Translations under genes and position numbers: made by a program
Shown: positions 63,936 to 64,000 of the stretch, piece after piece
Layout of the letters: each line of letters opens with the position of its first letter
Position numbering within the stretch: the stretch's first letter is position 1
Assembly: GCA_034190875.2 (NCBI GenBank)
Contig: CM067348.1
Coordinates: forward strand, 24,200,975-24,264,974
Direction of reading: 5' to 3'
Source of the DNA: Urechis unicinctus
Taxonomy: Eukaryota; Annelida; Polychaeta; Xenopneusta; Urechidae
DNA: 64,000 bases
The notes under the pieces: generated by a model
What the model was told of the DNA's origin: nothing
The model's input: the letters and a program-made list of their open reading frames with translations, nothing else
Databases searched by the model: none

Positions 63936-64000
63936 GTTGGCCTGTTGGGCTACCTATCATATATTGACATGAGTGAATTTTATCTTTGGTGAACTGCGCT

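Overview
This is animal nuclear DNA, most likely from a mollusc and probably a gastropod. Genes are split by short GT-AG introns and lie far apart. The spacers are full of microsatellites, minisatellites, tRNA-related SINEs, a LINE, small inverted-repeat elements and DNA-transposon remains. No bacterial-style operon, rRNA gene, free tRNA gene or CRISPR array was seen. The mollusc call rests on the mix of repeats, a SINE tail ending TTAAACCCTATACTCTCTCACTCA, and a RAG1-N-terminus-like element of a kind reported from sea slugs. It is an inference.

Left end (1-5.3 kb): two genes lie tail to tail. The + strand gene (528-1460) encodes a MADS-box-like segment and a C-terminal C4HC3 PHD-type finger. 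The - strand gene (5272-1868) encodes a protein of about 1,040 residues. It starts with a zinc module like the RAG1 N-terminal region and continues into a body with FDNNQ, CCDGSPY and PGPGHLEMN blocks plus a canonical C2H2 finger. I read the pair as a probable mobile element or its domesticated descendant. It is the most unusual item in the window.

6.7-8 kb: a complete three-exon EXTL2-like GT64 glycosyltransferase. 11.4-12.5 kb: the 3' end of a - strand gene with an Ig domain followed by a vWA-like domain whose metal site is degenerate. 14.2-14.5 kb: a probable last exon of a - strand single-pass membrane protein. 16.9-22.4 kb: a promoter-like block and several orphan candidate exons with good splice sites but no recognisable product.

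22.6-44 kb is mainly repeat land. It holds a 37-bp hairpin minisatellite, CA and TA tracts, two SINEs, a 33-bp minisatellite, a 5-kb polypurine array with 1.48-kb higher-order repeats (34.1-39.06 kb), and a 44-bp minisatellite.

44.2-48.7 kb: a complete six-exon gene with TATA box and signal peptide. It encodes a 355-residue secreted relative of a putative zinc-metallopeptidase family, but the expected HEFAH-type active site is lost. 49.9-53.3 kb: a small unidentified 3' gene end and the last three exons of a beta-carbonic anhydrase. The intron upstream of these exons carries a minisatellite that looks copied from the splice-acceptor/exon junction.

56-64 kb: transposon debris. It includes a small TIR element with a 5-bp target duplication and a related unoccupied site 3.4 kb away, a 152-bp foldback element centred on a TGACGTCA palindrome, a 5'-truncated LINE with a mutated YADD motif, a second reverse-transcriptase tail, and a hAT transposase fragment with an in-frame stop.
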